Positions 16,567 to 25,623 are shown, numbered from the stretch's first letter. The stretch is 64,000 nt of DNA from Mangrovibacillus cuniculi (GCF_015482585.1 NZ_CP049742.1:702501-766500), one strand, 5' to 3'. Numbers and translations: made by a program. Notes: generated by a model not told the origin, from the letters alone.

Positions 16567-19500
16567 GTGAACATAAGTACTTTTTCAGTAAAAAGGCCGG
16601 TATTTACATTTGTAACGATGTTATTAGTAATTATTCTAGGAGGAGTCTCCCTCACAAACATCCCCTTAAAACTTATTCCAGATATTAATCCACCAGTGGG
16701 AGTAATAGTGACTAATTATCCTGGTGCAAGTCCAGAGGAAGTTTCAGAGAAAGTAACAAAGCCATTGGAAGAGAGTTTAAGTACATTACCTGGTATTCAA
16801 AACATCCGTTCTACATCGCAAGAAGGTTCTAATTTTATTTTAATGGAGTTCTCTTGGACAACAAGTATTGATGATGTACAAGACGAAATTACACAAAGAA
16901 TTAATCAAACGCCAATTCCAGACGGATCTAACTTACCACGATTTTTAAAATTTGATCCTTCACAATTTCCTGTTATTCAATTGTCCCTCTCCACAAGTTC
17001 AGAGGATAAATCTATTAATCAAATTGCAGAGACGCTTGAATTAGAATTAACGCGTGTTCCTGGGGTTGCGAGTGTTAACTTATCCGGAACGGTAGAAGAG
17101 GAAATAGTCATTGAATTAGATCAAGAAGCATTAGAAGATAATGGTTTAGGGCAACAAGACATCACCAATGTTCTTCAAGCGAGTAATATTTCACAACCTG
17201 GAGACACCGTATTAACGGAGGATAAACAGTTAACCACTCGGGTTGTATCCTTATTAACTTCAGTAGAAGATGTAAGGAAGCTTGTGGTAGGACAATCACC
17301 ACAAACAGGTGAAGATGTTCTCATAGATGATGTTGCTCAAGTAAACAAGAAAGAAAGAGATATTAGCTCTATTACAAGGGCAAATGAAAAAGACTCTGTA
17401 TTAATTAGTGTTCTTCAACAATCAGATGCCAATACAGCCAATGTTTCTAGAGAGTTTCAAACTAAGCTTAATGAATTATTAGATAGAGAAGAGTATCAGG
17501 ATGTGCAGGCGGACATTCTATTTGATCAAGGAGATTATATTACTCAATCTATTAGTAATATAGCTACTTCTCTTGTTCTGGGTGGCATATTTGCTATGCT
17601 AGTGTTGTTTTTCTTCCTAAGAAATGTAAGAAGTCCTTTAATAATTGGAGTGGCTATACCTTACTCCGTTATTGTTACGTTTGTTCTGATGTATTTTTCA
17701 GATTTTGCATTAAATATTATGACACTTGGCGCTTTAGCTTTAGGGATAGGTATGCTAGTAGATAATGCGATCGTCGTTATAGAAAATATTTATCGTCATT
17801 TACAGATGGGGAAAGATTCAAAGACTGCCGCCATTGATGGTGCAAAAGAGATCGGAACTGCGATAACTGCTTCCACATTAACTACTGTGGCAGTTTTTGT
17901 ACCTGTATTATTTGTAAGTGGTTTAATCGGTGAACTTTTTACAGAGTTTGCATTAACAATATCCTTTAGCTTACTAGCATCACTTGTTGTTGCTTTGACC
18001 GTGATTCCGATGTTAGCTGCAAAGTTCTTGAAAAAAGTTCCTGGTAATCAAGAAGCTAGAAGACGCAGATCCAAGGCATTAAGGTTTCTCGAAAATTCTA
18101 TTCGTTGGACTCTACATCACCGTATGATGGTTACTATACTTACCTTAGCACTACTGGGAGGAAGTATTTTTGCATTAAGTAAAGTCGGTACAGAGTTTTT
18201 ACCTGCAACAGATGAAGGATTCTTTACTGTTAGGGTAGATTTAGAAGCTGGTACAAATCTTCAAGAAACTGACCGAGTAGTGAAATCTATTGAAAAGGTT
18301 TTAGAGAACCAAGAGGAAATAGATGTTTATGTCAGTCTAATTGGATCAACTCAGGAGAATTCAGCAAGAGGATCTGTTTCAACAAACATTGCGGAGATTT
18401 CGGTCAAATTAGCACCTTTAGCGGAGAGAGAGAAATCTGTATTTGAAGTTGTGGATGAACTTCAAAGTAAAATCAAACGTGAGGCTAAAAAAGAGAATGA
18501 GAGTGCGGAGGTTTCAGTTAATTTGCAAACTGCTGCCGGTTCATCTCCACAAACACTTACATTTGATGTTCGTGATACAAGTAAAGAACGATTAGATAGT
18601 TCCATTGAAAAATTAGAAAAAGAATTAGCTGATGTTGATGGGGTAACAGAATTTTCTACTGATAGATCTAACACAATAGATGAAATAAGCATTGAAATAA
18701 ATACTGAAAAGGCAAGAGAAGTGGGGCTTTTACCTGCACAGCTAGCGCAAGTAGTAAATGATGCAACAAGAGGAGCGCTAACAACACAAATTCAAGAAAC
18801 AAATGGAGAAGTTTATAATGTCTATGTTCAATATGACCGAGACGTAACTTCGACAATGGAAGGACTAGAAAATTTAAGTATTAAAACACCAACAAACTCC
18901 TTTATCAAGCTTAATGAACTCGCAACTATTGAAGTTGCAGAAGGACCCGTAGAACTTAGAAGAATTAATCGTGAGGAAGCGGTGCAATTTGAGTTACGAT
19001 ATTCACCGTCTTTAAGTTTAAGTGAAATATCTTCTAGAGTTGATGCAGCGATTGAAAAGGCTGCTTTACCGAGCGAGTCAACCATTGCTTTCGGTGGCGA
19101 TCGAGAGCTCCTAGAGAATTCTATTAACGATATGATCCTAGCGGTAGTTTTAGCAATAATATTGGTATACATTGTTATGGCTGCTCAATTTGAATCATTT
19201 AAATATCCATTTGTTATTATGTTTACAGTCCCACTGATGATAATAGGTGTTTCTTTAGGGTTGTATGTAACATCTACTCCGATAAGTATTACAGCCATCA
19301 TTGGTGTCATCGTTTTAGCAGGAATTGTTGTTAATAATGCGATAGTTATTGTTGATTATATTAATCAGCTAAAAGATAGAGGAGAATCCAGTCTAGATGC
19401 AATTGTTACGGCTGTAAAAGATAGAGCTAGACCTATATTTATGACTGCATTAACAACCATACTTGGCTTACTACCACTTTCTTTAGGAATAGGAGAAGGG

Positions 19501-19629
19501 ACAGAGCTAAATCAACCAATGGCCATCACCGTTATAGGTGGACTTATTAGCTCTACCTTACTAACGTTATATATTATTCCAATGGTGTATAGTTGGTTTG
19601 ACCCACAAACAAGAAGGATGAAAAACTAA
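16567..19629 (+). CDS. RND family efflux transporter (AcrB-like), first paralogue
   Basis: The 1020-aa protein has the RND layout: helix 1 at residues 12-32, a large outer domain, helices 2-6, a second outer domain, helices 8-12. Signatures are YPGASPEEVSEKVTKPLEE near the N-terminus and MTLGALALGIGMLVDN in TM4, where the usual second Asp is Asn. The start is GTG after CAGGAGGAG. No membrane-fusion partner is adjacent, as is usual for Firmicute RND proteins such as SwrC. Substrates may be surfactants or drugs, which is inference. It is a single gene with a terminator. Confidence 0.9.
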   Translation: MNISTFSVKRPVFTFVTMLLVIILGGVSLTNIPLKLIPDINPPVGVIVTNYPGASPEEVSEKVTKPLEESLSTLPGIQNIRSTSQEGSNFILMEFSWTTSIDDVQDEITQRINQTPIPDGSNLPRFLKFDPSQFPVIQLSLSTSSEDKSINQIAETLELELTRVPGVASVNLSGTVEEEIVIELDQEALEDNGLGQQDITNVLQASNISQPGDTVLTEDKQLTTRVVSLLTSVEDVRKLVVGQSPQTGEDVLIDDVAQVNKKERDISSITRANEKDSVLISVLQQSDANTANVSREFQTKLNELLDREEYQDVQADILFDQGDYITQSISNIATSLVLGGIFAMLVLFFFLRNVRSPLIIGVAIPYSVIVTFVLMYFSDFALNIMTLGALALGIGMLVDNAIVVIENIYRHLQMGKDSKTAAIDGAKEIGTAITASTLTTVAVFVPVLFVSGLIGELFTEFALTISFSLLASLVVALTVIPMLAAKFLKKVPGNQEARRRRSKALRFLENSIRWTLHHRMMVTILTLALLGGSIFALSKVGTEFLPATDEGFFTVRVDLEAGTNLQETDRVVKSIEKVLENQEEIDVYVSLIGSTQENSARGSVSTNIAEISVKLAPLAEREKSVFEVVDELQSKIKREAKKENESAEVSVNLQTAAGSSPQTLTFDVRDTSKERLDSSIEKLEKELADVDGVTEFSTDRSNTIDEISIEINTEKAREVGLLPAQLAQVVNDATRGALTTQIQETNGEVYNVYVQYDRDVTSTMEGLENLSIKTPTNSFIKLNELATIEVAEGPVELRRINREEAVQFELRYSPSLSLSEISSRVDAAIEKAALPSESTIAFGGDRELLENSINDMILAVVLAIILVYIVMAAQFESFKYPFVIMFTVPLMIIGVSLGLYVTSTPISITAIIGVIVLAGIVVNNAIVIVDYINQLKDRGESSLDAIVTAVKDRARPIFMTALTTILGLLPLSLGIGEGTELNQPMAITVIGGLISSTLLTLYIIPMVYSWFDPQTRRMKN

Positions 19630-19636
19630 TAAGAGA

Positions 19637-19675
19637 AGTCTCGGCCATACTGGTTCGAGGCTTTCTTTATATTTT
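19637..19675 (+). terminator. Terminator of the first RND gene
   Basis: AGTCTCG pairs with CGAGGCT (one G-T) around an 11-nt loop, followed by a T-rich segment. Confidence 0.65.
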
Positions 19676-19788
19676 CCATGAACAAAAGAGTACTCATATA
19701 AAAATTTGTAAAAATAAGCATTAATCCATACATAGCTTATCTGAGAATCGGTCATGATAGTAGTAAGAAGAAGTGGGAGGATTTGTAT

Positions 19789-19899
19789 ATGGAAGTAAAA
19801 GCTATGTTTCAGCCTTATCCTCATCGTGTGCATGTAAGCGCAATTCCCGGTAGCTCAATAGGTGCACGATTAAAATCGTTTATATCTGGTGATGAATGA
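19789..19899 (+). CDS. 36-aa small ORF coupled to a membrane protein gene
   Basis: ATG follows GTGGGAGG with suitable spacing, and the 36 codons end in a TGA that overlaps the next gene's ATG as ATGA. The peptide is soluble and basic, with QPYPHRVHV, PGSSIGARLKSF and an acidic end GDE. The following gene has no ribosome binding site of its own, so this ORF may act as a leader that delivers ribosomes. No family is recognised. The good ribosome binding site plus ATGA overlap make it more convincing than a chance frame. Confidence 0.55.
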   Translation: MEVKAMFQPYPHRVHVSAIPGSSIGARLKSFISGDE

Positions 19900-20375
19900 G
19901 AGAACTAACAAAGCTTGAAGCTGTTCTTTGGAGTATTGCGTTACCGGGGTTTGCGCAATTATTAGCACGTTCATATATTAAAGGATTGTTATTTGTCATT
20001 TTAGAATTCCTTATAAATGTACAAAGTGATTTTAACTTAGCGATCATGCATAGCTTTCTTGGGGAAACTCGACTTGCGATGGAAACAATTAATGTACAGT
20101 GGTTAATGTTTTATCCATGTTTGTATATGTTTGCAATGTGGGATGCATATAAAATAGCATTAAAAAAAGAAGAGCCATATATTTATTTGCCTTTTGCGTT
20201 TAGTGCATATTTAGTTACCATTGGTTTAATGTATTCCCCTAAACTAACTATCTTTGGCTTCTATTTAGGACCGATTTTTTCTGGGATTTTATTTGTATTA
20301 CCAGGTGTGTTAATTGGACAATTAATCAGAACTATTCTCTTGAAAAGAAATAAACTTGATTATGAAGAAAGCTAG
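19896..20375 (+). CDS. Small integral membrane protein, repeat-unit family
   Basis: The 159-aa protein has four predicted membrane segments. The N-terminal 85 residues contain ALPGFAQLL, a helix, FNLAIMHSFLGETRLAMET, and WLMFYPCLYMFAMWDAYK. The same unit occurs twice in the protein at 54145-54909, so these are members of one family. The protein's function is unknown. It begins inside the stop of a 36-aa ORF and probably depends on it for translation. It is followed by the Mn2+ riboswitch of ykoY. Confidence 0.7.
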   Translation: MRELTKLEAVLWSIALPGFAQLLARSYIKGLLFVILEFLINVQSDFNLAIMHSFLGETRLAMETINVQWLMFYPCLYMFAMWDAYKIALKKEEPYIYLPFAFSAYLVTIGLMYSPKLTIFGFYLGPIFSGILFVLPGVLIGQLIRTILLKRNKLDYEES

Positions 20376-20413
20376 GTATATAATAAACCTAATTTCATAT
20401 CTTTGACAGCTGT

Positions 20414-20514
20414 CAAAGGGGAGTAGCGTTAGGGAAACCTAAAATAACATCGTCATGACATGAGTGCATTCTCATCGGTGTTATTGACATATTTTATGTT
20501 TAGCGAGACCTTTG
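20414..20514 (+). ncRNA. Mn2+ riboswitch (yybP-ykoY class)
   Basis: Conserved elements are CAAAGGGGAGTAGC at the 5' side, the distal loop segment ATCGGTGTTATTGACAT, and GCGAGACCTTTG at the 3' side. P1 pairs CAAAGG (20414-20419) with CCTTTG (20509-20514). The same CCTTTG is part of the 5' arm of the terminator at 20505-20534, so Mn2+-stabilised P1 should prevent termination: an ON switch for the downstream exporter. A palindrome just upstream (CTTTGACAGCTGTCAAAG, 20401-20418) can sequester the 5' arm of P1. Confidence 0.93.
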
Positions 20515-20539
20515 CCTTCATAGGCAGAGGTCTCTTTAT
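20503..20539 (+). terminator. Terminator of the Mn2+ riboswitch
   Basis: GAGACCTTTGCC pairs with GGCAGAGGTCTC (one T-G) over a 6-nt loop and is followed by TTTATTT. Its left arm overlaps the aptamer P1 strand. Confidence 0.9.
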
Positions 20540-20606
20540 TTGTTACGTGACCGGTAACAACTCATCGTTGACCGCGTGATGTGGTGAGTACTTAGATGGT
20601 CATCCT
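20539..20606 (+). repeat. R2 repeat copy B, inside the ykoY leader
   Basis: The first stem is GTTAC/GTAAC and the second is ACCGC/GTGGT around GTGAT. Relative to copy C the first pair of stem 2 changes from G-C to A-T, keeping the pairing. ACTCATC is kept, but its partner reads GATGGTC. It starts in the terminator T-tract and ends about 90 bp before the ykoY start. Confidence 0.7.
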
Positions 20607-20700
20607 TTTTTTGTGAGAATTTATTCCGTTAACTAAGAGAATACATAAATCCTTAACGCTACGAGAAAAATATTACTAACAGGAATTTGGAGGTTTATTT

Positions 20701-21462
20701 ATGGAAGCACAAATACTTTTAGAATATGGATGGGTGTTACTTGTCTTGATAGCCCTAGAAGGTATTCTAGCAGCAGACAATGCTGTAGTTATGGCTGTTA
20801 TGGTAAAGCATTTACCGAAAGAACAGCAAAAGAAAGCTCTATTCTATGGATTATTAGGGGCATTTGTCTTTAGGATTGCGGCACTTTTCCTTATCACATA
20901 TCTTGTAAACATTTGGCAAGTTCAGGCCATTGGAGCTGCTTACCTTCTTTATATTGCCATATCCCATCTCATAAAGAAGAAAAAAGGCGAAGAAGAAACA
21001 GCTCATATGCCAGAGAAAAAACAATCAGGATTCTGGATGACCGTTTTAAAAGTAGAAATTGCCGATATCGCTTTTGCTATAGACTCGATGTTAGCTGCTG
21101 TAGCGCTTGCCGTAACTTTACCTGAAATTGGAGGTAACTTAGTAGGTGACATCAATACGGGGCAGTTCACCGTAATGTTGCTTGGAGGAATTATTGGGTT
21201 AATTATTATGCGTTTTGCAGCAACATGGTTTGTAAAGGTTCTACAAAAGTATCCTCAATTAGAAACAGCTGCTTTCTTAATTGTTGGTTGGGTAGGAGTT
21301 AAGTTAGTATTTTATACATTAGCACATGATAAAGTGCACATTTTGCCGCACGACTTTGTGCACGGTACAATCTTTAAACTGATTTTCTGGACAGTACTTC
21401 TTGGAATTGCAGTAGGTGGCTATTTAACATCAAGAAAACAAAACCAATCGGAAGCTAGCTAA
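20701..21462 (+). CDS. ykoY: TerC family Mn2+ exporter
   Basis: The 253-aa protein has seven predicted membrane segments. The family's acidic metal-site motifs are EGILAADNAVVMA at about residues 20-32 and EIADIAFAIDSMLAAVA at about 118-134. The B. subtilis counterpart YkoY (MeeF) is associated with manganese efflux for extracytoplasmic enzymes. The Mn2+ riboswitch in its leader and the following sigI-rsgI order support the assignment. The start has TTGGAGG 7 nt upstream. Its 3' end runs into repeat R1 copy 2. Confidence 0.93.
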   Translation: MEAQILLEYGWVLLVLIALEGILAADNAVVMAVMVKHLPKEQQKKALFYGLLGAFVFRIAALFLITYLVNIWQVQAIGAAYLLYIAISHLIKKKKGEEETAHMPEKKQSGFWMTVLKVEIADIAFAIDSMLAAVALAVTLPEIGGNLVGDINTGQFTVMLLGGIIGLIIMRFAATWFVKVLQKYPQLETAAFLIVGWVGVKLVFYTLAHDKVHILPHDFVHGTIFKLIFWTVLLGIAVGGYLTSRKQNQSEAS

Positions 21463-21620
21463 AGGAAAGAGGATGGGACAAAACAAAAAAAGGTACATTT
21501 TTAAACAAATGTACCTTTTTTTGCGTTGTATTTGAATTTATATTACTGCAGAATTAGTGGTTTTACAGAATAAATGCCTATGCAGTTACTTTTGGTTTAT
21601 GTTCCAGCTTCTTTTTCCTT
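21463..21620 (+). repeat. R1 repeat copy 2 (core-less), with terminator
   Basis: The left end AGAGGATGGGACAAAA is followed by terminator hairpin GGTACATTT/AAATGTACC (21488-21522), the spacer ATTACTGCAGAATTAGTGG, a TATGCAGTTACTTTTGG segment, and the right end TGTTCCAGCTTCTTTTT, which is complementary to the left end. No GC-rich core is present. It terminates ykoY and separates it from sigI. Confidence 0.78.
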
Positions 21621-21623
21621 TTT

Positions 21624-21652
21624 ACCCCTATAAAACTAAAAGGTAAATCGTA
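21624..21652 (+). promoter_or_regulatory. Candidate SigI-type promoter of sigI-rsgI
   Basis: ACCCCT (21624-21629) followed by CGTA (21649-21652) resembles the ACCCCC...CGAA-like promoter described for SigI, which autoregulates its operon. A TATAAT (21738-21743) closer to the gene could be a SigA -10, but has no good -35. Confidence 0.4.
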
Positions 21653-21765
21653 TCTATAGTAGACGTCCATTAAACTACGTAGGGGTTAGTTACATGTATA
21701 GTAAAGAAGTCCGTACTACTTCCCTCATTTTTCATGATATAATCATTTGCGAATGAGGTGAGAGA

Positions 21766-22485
21766 GTGTTAAGAATGTTTCCATTCAAGAAAAAAGAAAC
21801 ATTAGAAGAAAAAGTATTGTTAATTCAGCAAGGAAATGAACAAGTATTACAGGAAGTGTTAACAGAGTATCAACCATTCATTAAGAAATCTATATCTTCT
21901 GTTTGTAAAAGATATATTACCGATTCAGATGATGAATACAGTATTGGAATGATCGCGTTTCACGAAGCGCTACAATTATTCGATGAAACAAAGGGTCAGT
22001 CTCTATTAGCGTTTGCAGATACCATTATAAAAAGAAAAGTAATAGACTATATCAGAAAACAGGTGAAAGAACAACACATACATTTAGATGTTTCATCCGA
22101 CACAAGCACTAGGCAATTAGATGACATTAAATCATCTCAACAATATTTTGTTGACCAAGAGAGTGTATCGAGAAAAGAACAGATACTTATCTATGCCAAA
22201 AAGCTTGAAGAATTTGATATCTCTTTCGCTGAATTAGTGAAGATTTCACCCAAACATCAAGATGCTAGAAATAACGCTATTGCTATTGCCAAATTAATCG
22301 CTAAAGATGAAGAACTTTGGCAATATTGTACAGAAAAAAAACGATTACCTTTAAAGAAATTAGAAGAAAAAGTTAGGGTATCTAGAAAGACTATGGAAAG
22401 AAATAGGAAGTATATAATTGCAATAACGATCATTTTTGTGTATCAGTATACGTTCCTCATGGAGTATATAAAGGGGCGAGGTTAA
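21766..22485 (+). CDS. sigI: RNA polymerase sigma factor SigI
   Basis: The 239-aa sigma-70-like protein lacks the usual four-region layout. The region 2 signature is SIGMIAFHEALQLFDETKGQSLLAFADTIIKR... split around residues 55-85 and followed by VIDYIRKQ; a C-terminal helix-turn-helix is at about 190-215 with VRVSRKTMERNRKYI. In B. subtilis SigI serves heat and cell-envelope functions. The start GTG at 21766 is preferred (GAGGTG 7 nt upstream) over the ATG at 21775. It ends exactly where rsgI begins, the conserved sigma/anti-sigma pair. Confidence 0.93.
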   Translation: MLRMFPFKKKETLEEKVLLIQQGNEQVLQEVLTEYQPFIKKSISSVCKRYITDSDDEYSIGMIAFHEALQLFDETKGQSLLAFADTIIKRKVIDYIRKQVKEQHIHLDVSSDTSTRQLDDIKSSQQYFVDQESVSRKEQILIYAKKLEEFDISFAELVKISPKHQDARNNAIAIAKLIAKDEELWQYCTEKKRLPLKKLEEKVRVSRKTMERNRKYIIAITIIFVYQYTFLMEYIKGRG

Positions 22486-23532
22486 ATGAGTAAAGGTATT
22501 GTTGTAGAAATTCATTCTAATCATGTTGTGTTGCTACTACCTACCGGAGAATTTGTTAATGGCGAAAGAAATGAAGAGTTTATCACTTTAGGTGACGAAA
22601 TTGCTTACCTACCTATTAATATTAAAAAGAAAAAAAATCCATCCAGTATTATCAAATCATTTATGCCAGTTGGTGCATTTGTAGCAGCTGCAGCCATCAT
22701 GCTTTTATTTTTCTTGCCAATGTTTAAGTCTGATGCTGCTACAATGGCTTATATATCATTAGATATTAATCCAAGTATAGAGCTAGAAGTAGATGAAAAC
22801 GGGTATGTGAAATCACTTAAACCATACAATCAGGATGGCGAATTTATAATTGAACAGCTAGATTCAGATTTAGGAACTGTTCCAACTGTTTTATCGAGCA
22901 TTATGGAAAAAAGTAAACAAGCAGGATTTATAAAAGAAGATAAAAGTATCATTATCTCTCCAGTTTATGTAAATGGAATTTCTACAACGTTAAAAGAATC
23001 GATTATGACCAACATTAATCGCTTAAAGCAAGGGAATATAGATATAAAAGTATTTGTAGGATCTGAAGAAGACAGAACAGTTGCACTAGAACAATCTAAA
23101 ACCGTTGCGATGGTAAATAGGGAAGAGATATCTCAAAAAACAAAGACTGATCACAATGTATTAGAAGAAAAGAACTCTACACCAATTGCAAAAGAAGAGA
23201 AGGTGCCTGTTGAATTAGATCAAGCTGAGAAAAATGAAGAAAAGAATGTGAATACTTCTATTTCTGAAAATCCAGTACAAGAATTGAAAGAATACAAAAA
23301 TGAACAAAAGAATGACAAAGATAATGAAATGAAGCAAAATAAAAATGATGAAAAAGGTAAAACAGAAAAGAAAGACTTACCAGAGCATGCAAGGAAAGGT
23401 TTAGAGAAGGCAGAGGAAAAAAGAAAAGGTCCACCTCATGAGAAATTTAAAGGAAAAAAAGATAAAGACGATGACGATGATGACGAAGATTACGATGATG
23501 ATGACGATGAGGAAAAAAGTGACGACGATTAA
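22486..23532 (+). CDS. rsgI: Anti-sigma-I factor RsgI with acidic tail
   Basis: The 348-aa protein has a cytoplasmic N-terminal SigI-binding domain (residues 1-55), one membrane helix (about 60-80) and an extracellular part. Outside, YISLDINPSIELEVD carries the Asn-Pro at which homologues are reported to self-cleave. The last 150 residues are low-complexity: Lys/Glu-rich, then almost pure Asp/Glu. This tail replaces the sugar-binding domains of clostridial RsgI proteins. It is translationally linked to sigI. A terminator follows at once. Confidence 0.93.
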   Translation: MSKGIVVEIHSNHVVLLLPTGEFVNGERNEEFITLGDEIAYLPINIKKKKNPSSIIKSFMPVGAFVAAAAIMLLFFLPMFKSDAATMAYISLDINPSIELEVDENGYVKSLKPYNQDGEFIIEQLDSDLGTVPTVLSSIMEKSKQAGFIKEDKSIIISPVYVNGISTTLKESIMTNINRLKQGNIDIKVFVGSEEDRTVALEQSKTVAMVNREEISQKTKTDHNVLEEKNSTPIAKEEKVPVELDQAEKNEEKNVNTSISENPVQELKEYKNEQKNDKDNEMKQNKNDEKGKTEKKDLPEHARKGLEKAEEKRKGPPHEKFKGKKDKDDDDDDEDYDDDDDEEKSDDD

Positions 23533-23533
23533 A

Positions 23534-23572
23534 GGAAAAACCACTAAGTGAACGCTTAGTGGTTTTTACGTC
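23534..23572. terminator. Bidirectional terminator between rsgI and sspD
   Basis: AAAACCACTAAG pairs with CTTAGTGGTTTT (TGAACG loop side), with A and T runs on both strands. It serves two convergent genes. Confidence 0.88.
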
Positions 23573-23601
23573 TTTACGTAACATTAACCCATATCCAAAG
23601 C

Positions 23602-23799
23602 TTATTGTTGAGGAGATTTTAAGCTTTCTTGTGCTTGTTTTACTAAACGTTTTGTAATTTCTCCACCTACACTACCGTTTGAACGTGCAGCTGAATCTGG
23701 TGATAATTGTACGCCGAATTCTGTAGCAATCTCATATTTAATTTGATCCATGTACTGCTCTACACCAGGAACTAATAATTTATTTGAACTTCTAGTCAT
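23602..23799 (-). CDS. sspD: Alpha/beta-type small acid-soluble spore protein
   Basis: The 65-aa protein matches the length of this family. The germination protease site YEIATEFGV is at about residues 22-30 and the DNA-binding helix [19 protein letters not shown] at about 38-56. These proteins coat spore DNA and are degraded on germination. The start has TGGAGGAAA upstream. The upstream region carries CATACTA, a perfect forespore SigG -10. Position between rsgI and ktrD matches sspD of B. subtilis. Confidence 0.95.
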   Translation of the reverse strand: MTRSSNKLLVPGVEQYMDQIKYEIATEFGVQLSPDSAARSNGSVGGEITKRLVKQAQESLKSPQQ

Positions 23800-23845
23800 G
23801 ATTTTTTTCCTCCATATAATATAAATTTTTGTTTGTTTCTACTAC

Positions 23846-23875
23846 TAGTATGACAAGTAATCAGCAAGGAATACT
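23846..23875 (-). promoter_or_regulatory. Probable SigG promoter of sspD
   Basis: On the minus strand CATACTA (23846-23852) is preceded by AGTATT with 17-bp spacing. The -10 is a perfect forespore sigma match; the -35 is partial. Confidence 0.6.
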
Positions 23876-24030
23876 GGTAACTTCTGAGTGATTTGGAAAG
23901 GTAGATTTTTCTCCTTTATTTGTAAAGAACTAAATATTTTAATGCTTTTATTTTTTGTTTAGTATAGAATGAGTCACATGTAAACAATATCAATATAAAT
24001 AGCAATTGTTAGAAAGAAATGAGGTTCACG

Positions 24031-25380
24031 ATGTTTGACAAATGGAAGCTGATTTTAAGAAAATTTACACCTACTCAAATAATTGTTTTATATTATGGGC
24101 TTGCTGTTACCGTGTCCACATTACTATTATCTTTGCCCATAGCTCATCTGCCAGGTGTTGATGTTAAGGCAGTTGATATTTTATTTACTGCAATGAGTGC
24201 GGTTAGTGTCACTGGCTTAACTACAATTTCGATTGTGGACACATTTAGTGTCACTGGCTATTTTTTTATTCTATTTATTCTTCAATTTGGCGGGATAGGG
24301 ATTATGACACTTGGAACTTTCTTTTGGTTAATATTAGGAAAGAAAATCGGGTTGAAAGAACGTCAATTAATCATGAAAGATCAAAATCAAAGTACATTAT
24401 CTGGCATGGTAGGGATGCTTAAGCAAATTTTAGTGTTAATAGTGGTTATTGAAGCTGCAGGTGCTATTATTCTTGGTCTTTGGTTTACACAATATTACGA
24501 GAGCGTATCTGAGGCATTCTTACATGGATTATTTGCATCCGTTTCTGCAACAACTAATGGAGGCTTAGATATTACTGGAGAATCACTAATCCCATATGCT
24601 AACGATTATTTCGTGCAATTTATCACTATTTTATTAATAATCTTAGGTGCCATTGGATTTCCAGTATTAATAGAAGTTAAAGAATACTTACAAAATAAAA
24701 AAGAATACTTTCGTTTCTCTTTGTTCGCTAAATTAACATCTATTACATTTGGCATTCTTTTACTAATAGGTACCATTGGGTTAATTGCGCTTGAAAGTGG
24801 ATTTTATTTTCAAGGGAAGAAGTGGCATGAAATCTTCTTCTACGCATTCTTCCAGTCCACAACTACTAGAAGTGGCGGTTTAGTAACAATGGATTTATCT
24901 CAATTTCAAGAGCCTACCCTTTTGTTCATGGCAGCTATGATGTTTATAGGTGCATCTCCAAGCTCTGTTGGTGGTGGTATCCGTACAACTACATTTGCGC
25001 TTAATTGTTTATTTTTATATCACTTTGCACGAGGAAATAAAACGATAAAAATTTTAAAACGAGAAATTGTGCCTGAAGACTCTTTAAAAGCTCTAGCTGT
25101 TACCATGATTGCATTGTTTATTTTCTTTTCAGCTGTATTCATTTTGATTATTACAGAAGATTTTCCGCTAACTGCAATTATATTTGAAGTTGCTTCTGCT
25201 TTTGGTACTTGTGGTGCATCTGTTGGAATAACTCCTTTGTTATCCACTACAGGAAAATTCATCATCATGATTCTTATGTTTATTGGTAGAATTGGAATTC
25301 TAACATTCCTGTTCATTATTGGCGGGAAAGAAACAAGAGACCATTACCATTATCCAAAGGAAAGGGTTATCATTGGGTAA
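24031..25380 (+). CDS. ktrD: Potassium uptake channel subunit, TrkH/KtrB family
   Basis: The 449-aa protein contains four M1-P-M2 repeats. Pore-loop segments with the selectivity Gly are VSVTGLTT, SATTNGGLD, STTTRSGGL and FGTCGASVG. It imports K+, probably with Na+ coupling and a KtrC-like gating partner encoded elsewhere. The start at 24031 is chosen since ATGAGG lies 6-7 nt upstream and includes the alternative ATG at 24019. The symbol ktrD rests on synteny with the sspD-ktrD-kinE order. Confidence 0.9.
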   Translation: MFDKWKLILRKFTPTQIIVLYYGLAVTVSTLLLSLPIAHLPGVDVKAVDILFTAMSAVSVTGLTTISIVDTFSVTGYFFILFILQFGGIGIMTLGTFFWLILGKKIGLKERQLIMKDQNQSTLSGMVGMLKQILVLIVVIEAAGAIILGLWFTQYYESVSEAFLHGLFASVSATTNGGLDITGESLIPYANDYFVQFITILLIILGAIGFPVLIEVKEYLQNKKEYFRFSLFAKLTSITFGILLLIGTIGLIALESGFYFQGKKWHEIFFYAFFQSTTTRSGGLVTMDLSQFQEPTLLFMAAMMFIGASPSSVGGGIRTTTFALNCLFLYHFARGNKTIKILKREIVPEDSLKALAVTMIALFIFFSAVFILIITEDFPLTAIIFEVASAFGTCGASVGITPLLSTTGKFIIMILMFIGRIGILTFLFIIGGKETRDHYHYPKERVIIG

Positions 25381-25452
25381 CTTTTACAGAATAACTTGAT
25401 TAATTAATTCGAATGATAAGCTTGTACCATAATTGAAGGGAGAATCTATCTT

Positions 25453-25623
25453 ATGCCAAAGAGAAAAGCTGAACATAATGCAGTTGATAAGTATGCACAT
25501 ACACCAAAGAAAAACGTAGCACAGACAGATTATTCTGTTGAATTTGCTGCAGGTGAAAATGTGATGAAAGGCAAAAATAGAAACTCTAAACATGGTCAAC
25601 AAGGTGCTACTCATGAAGAATAA
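25453..25623 (+). CDS. 56-aa spore-protein-like small ORF
   Basis: ATG is preceded by AAGGGAG. The product is hydrophilic, Lys/His/Asn/Gln-rich, without cysteine or hydrophobic stretches. The segment YSVEFAAGENVMKGKNRNSK recalls the repeat of gamma-type small acid-soluble spore proteins (FxxEFxxxxxxxxxKxxN). It overlaps the next ORF by 11 bp in another frame. Being next to spore genes fits, but the family match is weak; it may be an uncharacterised spore protein. Confidence 0.55.
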   Translation: MPKRKAEHNAVDKYAHTPKKNVAQTDYSVEFAAGENVMKGKNRNSKHGQQGATHEE

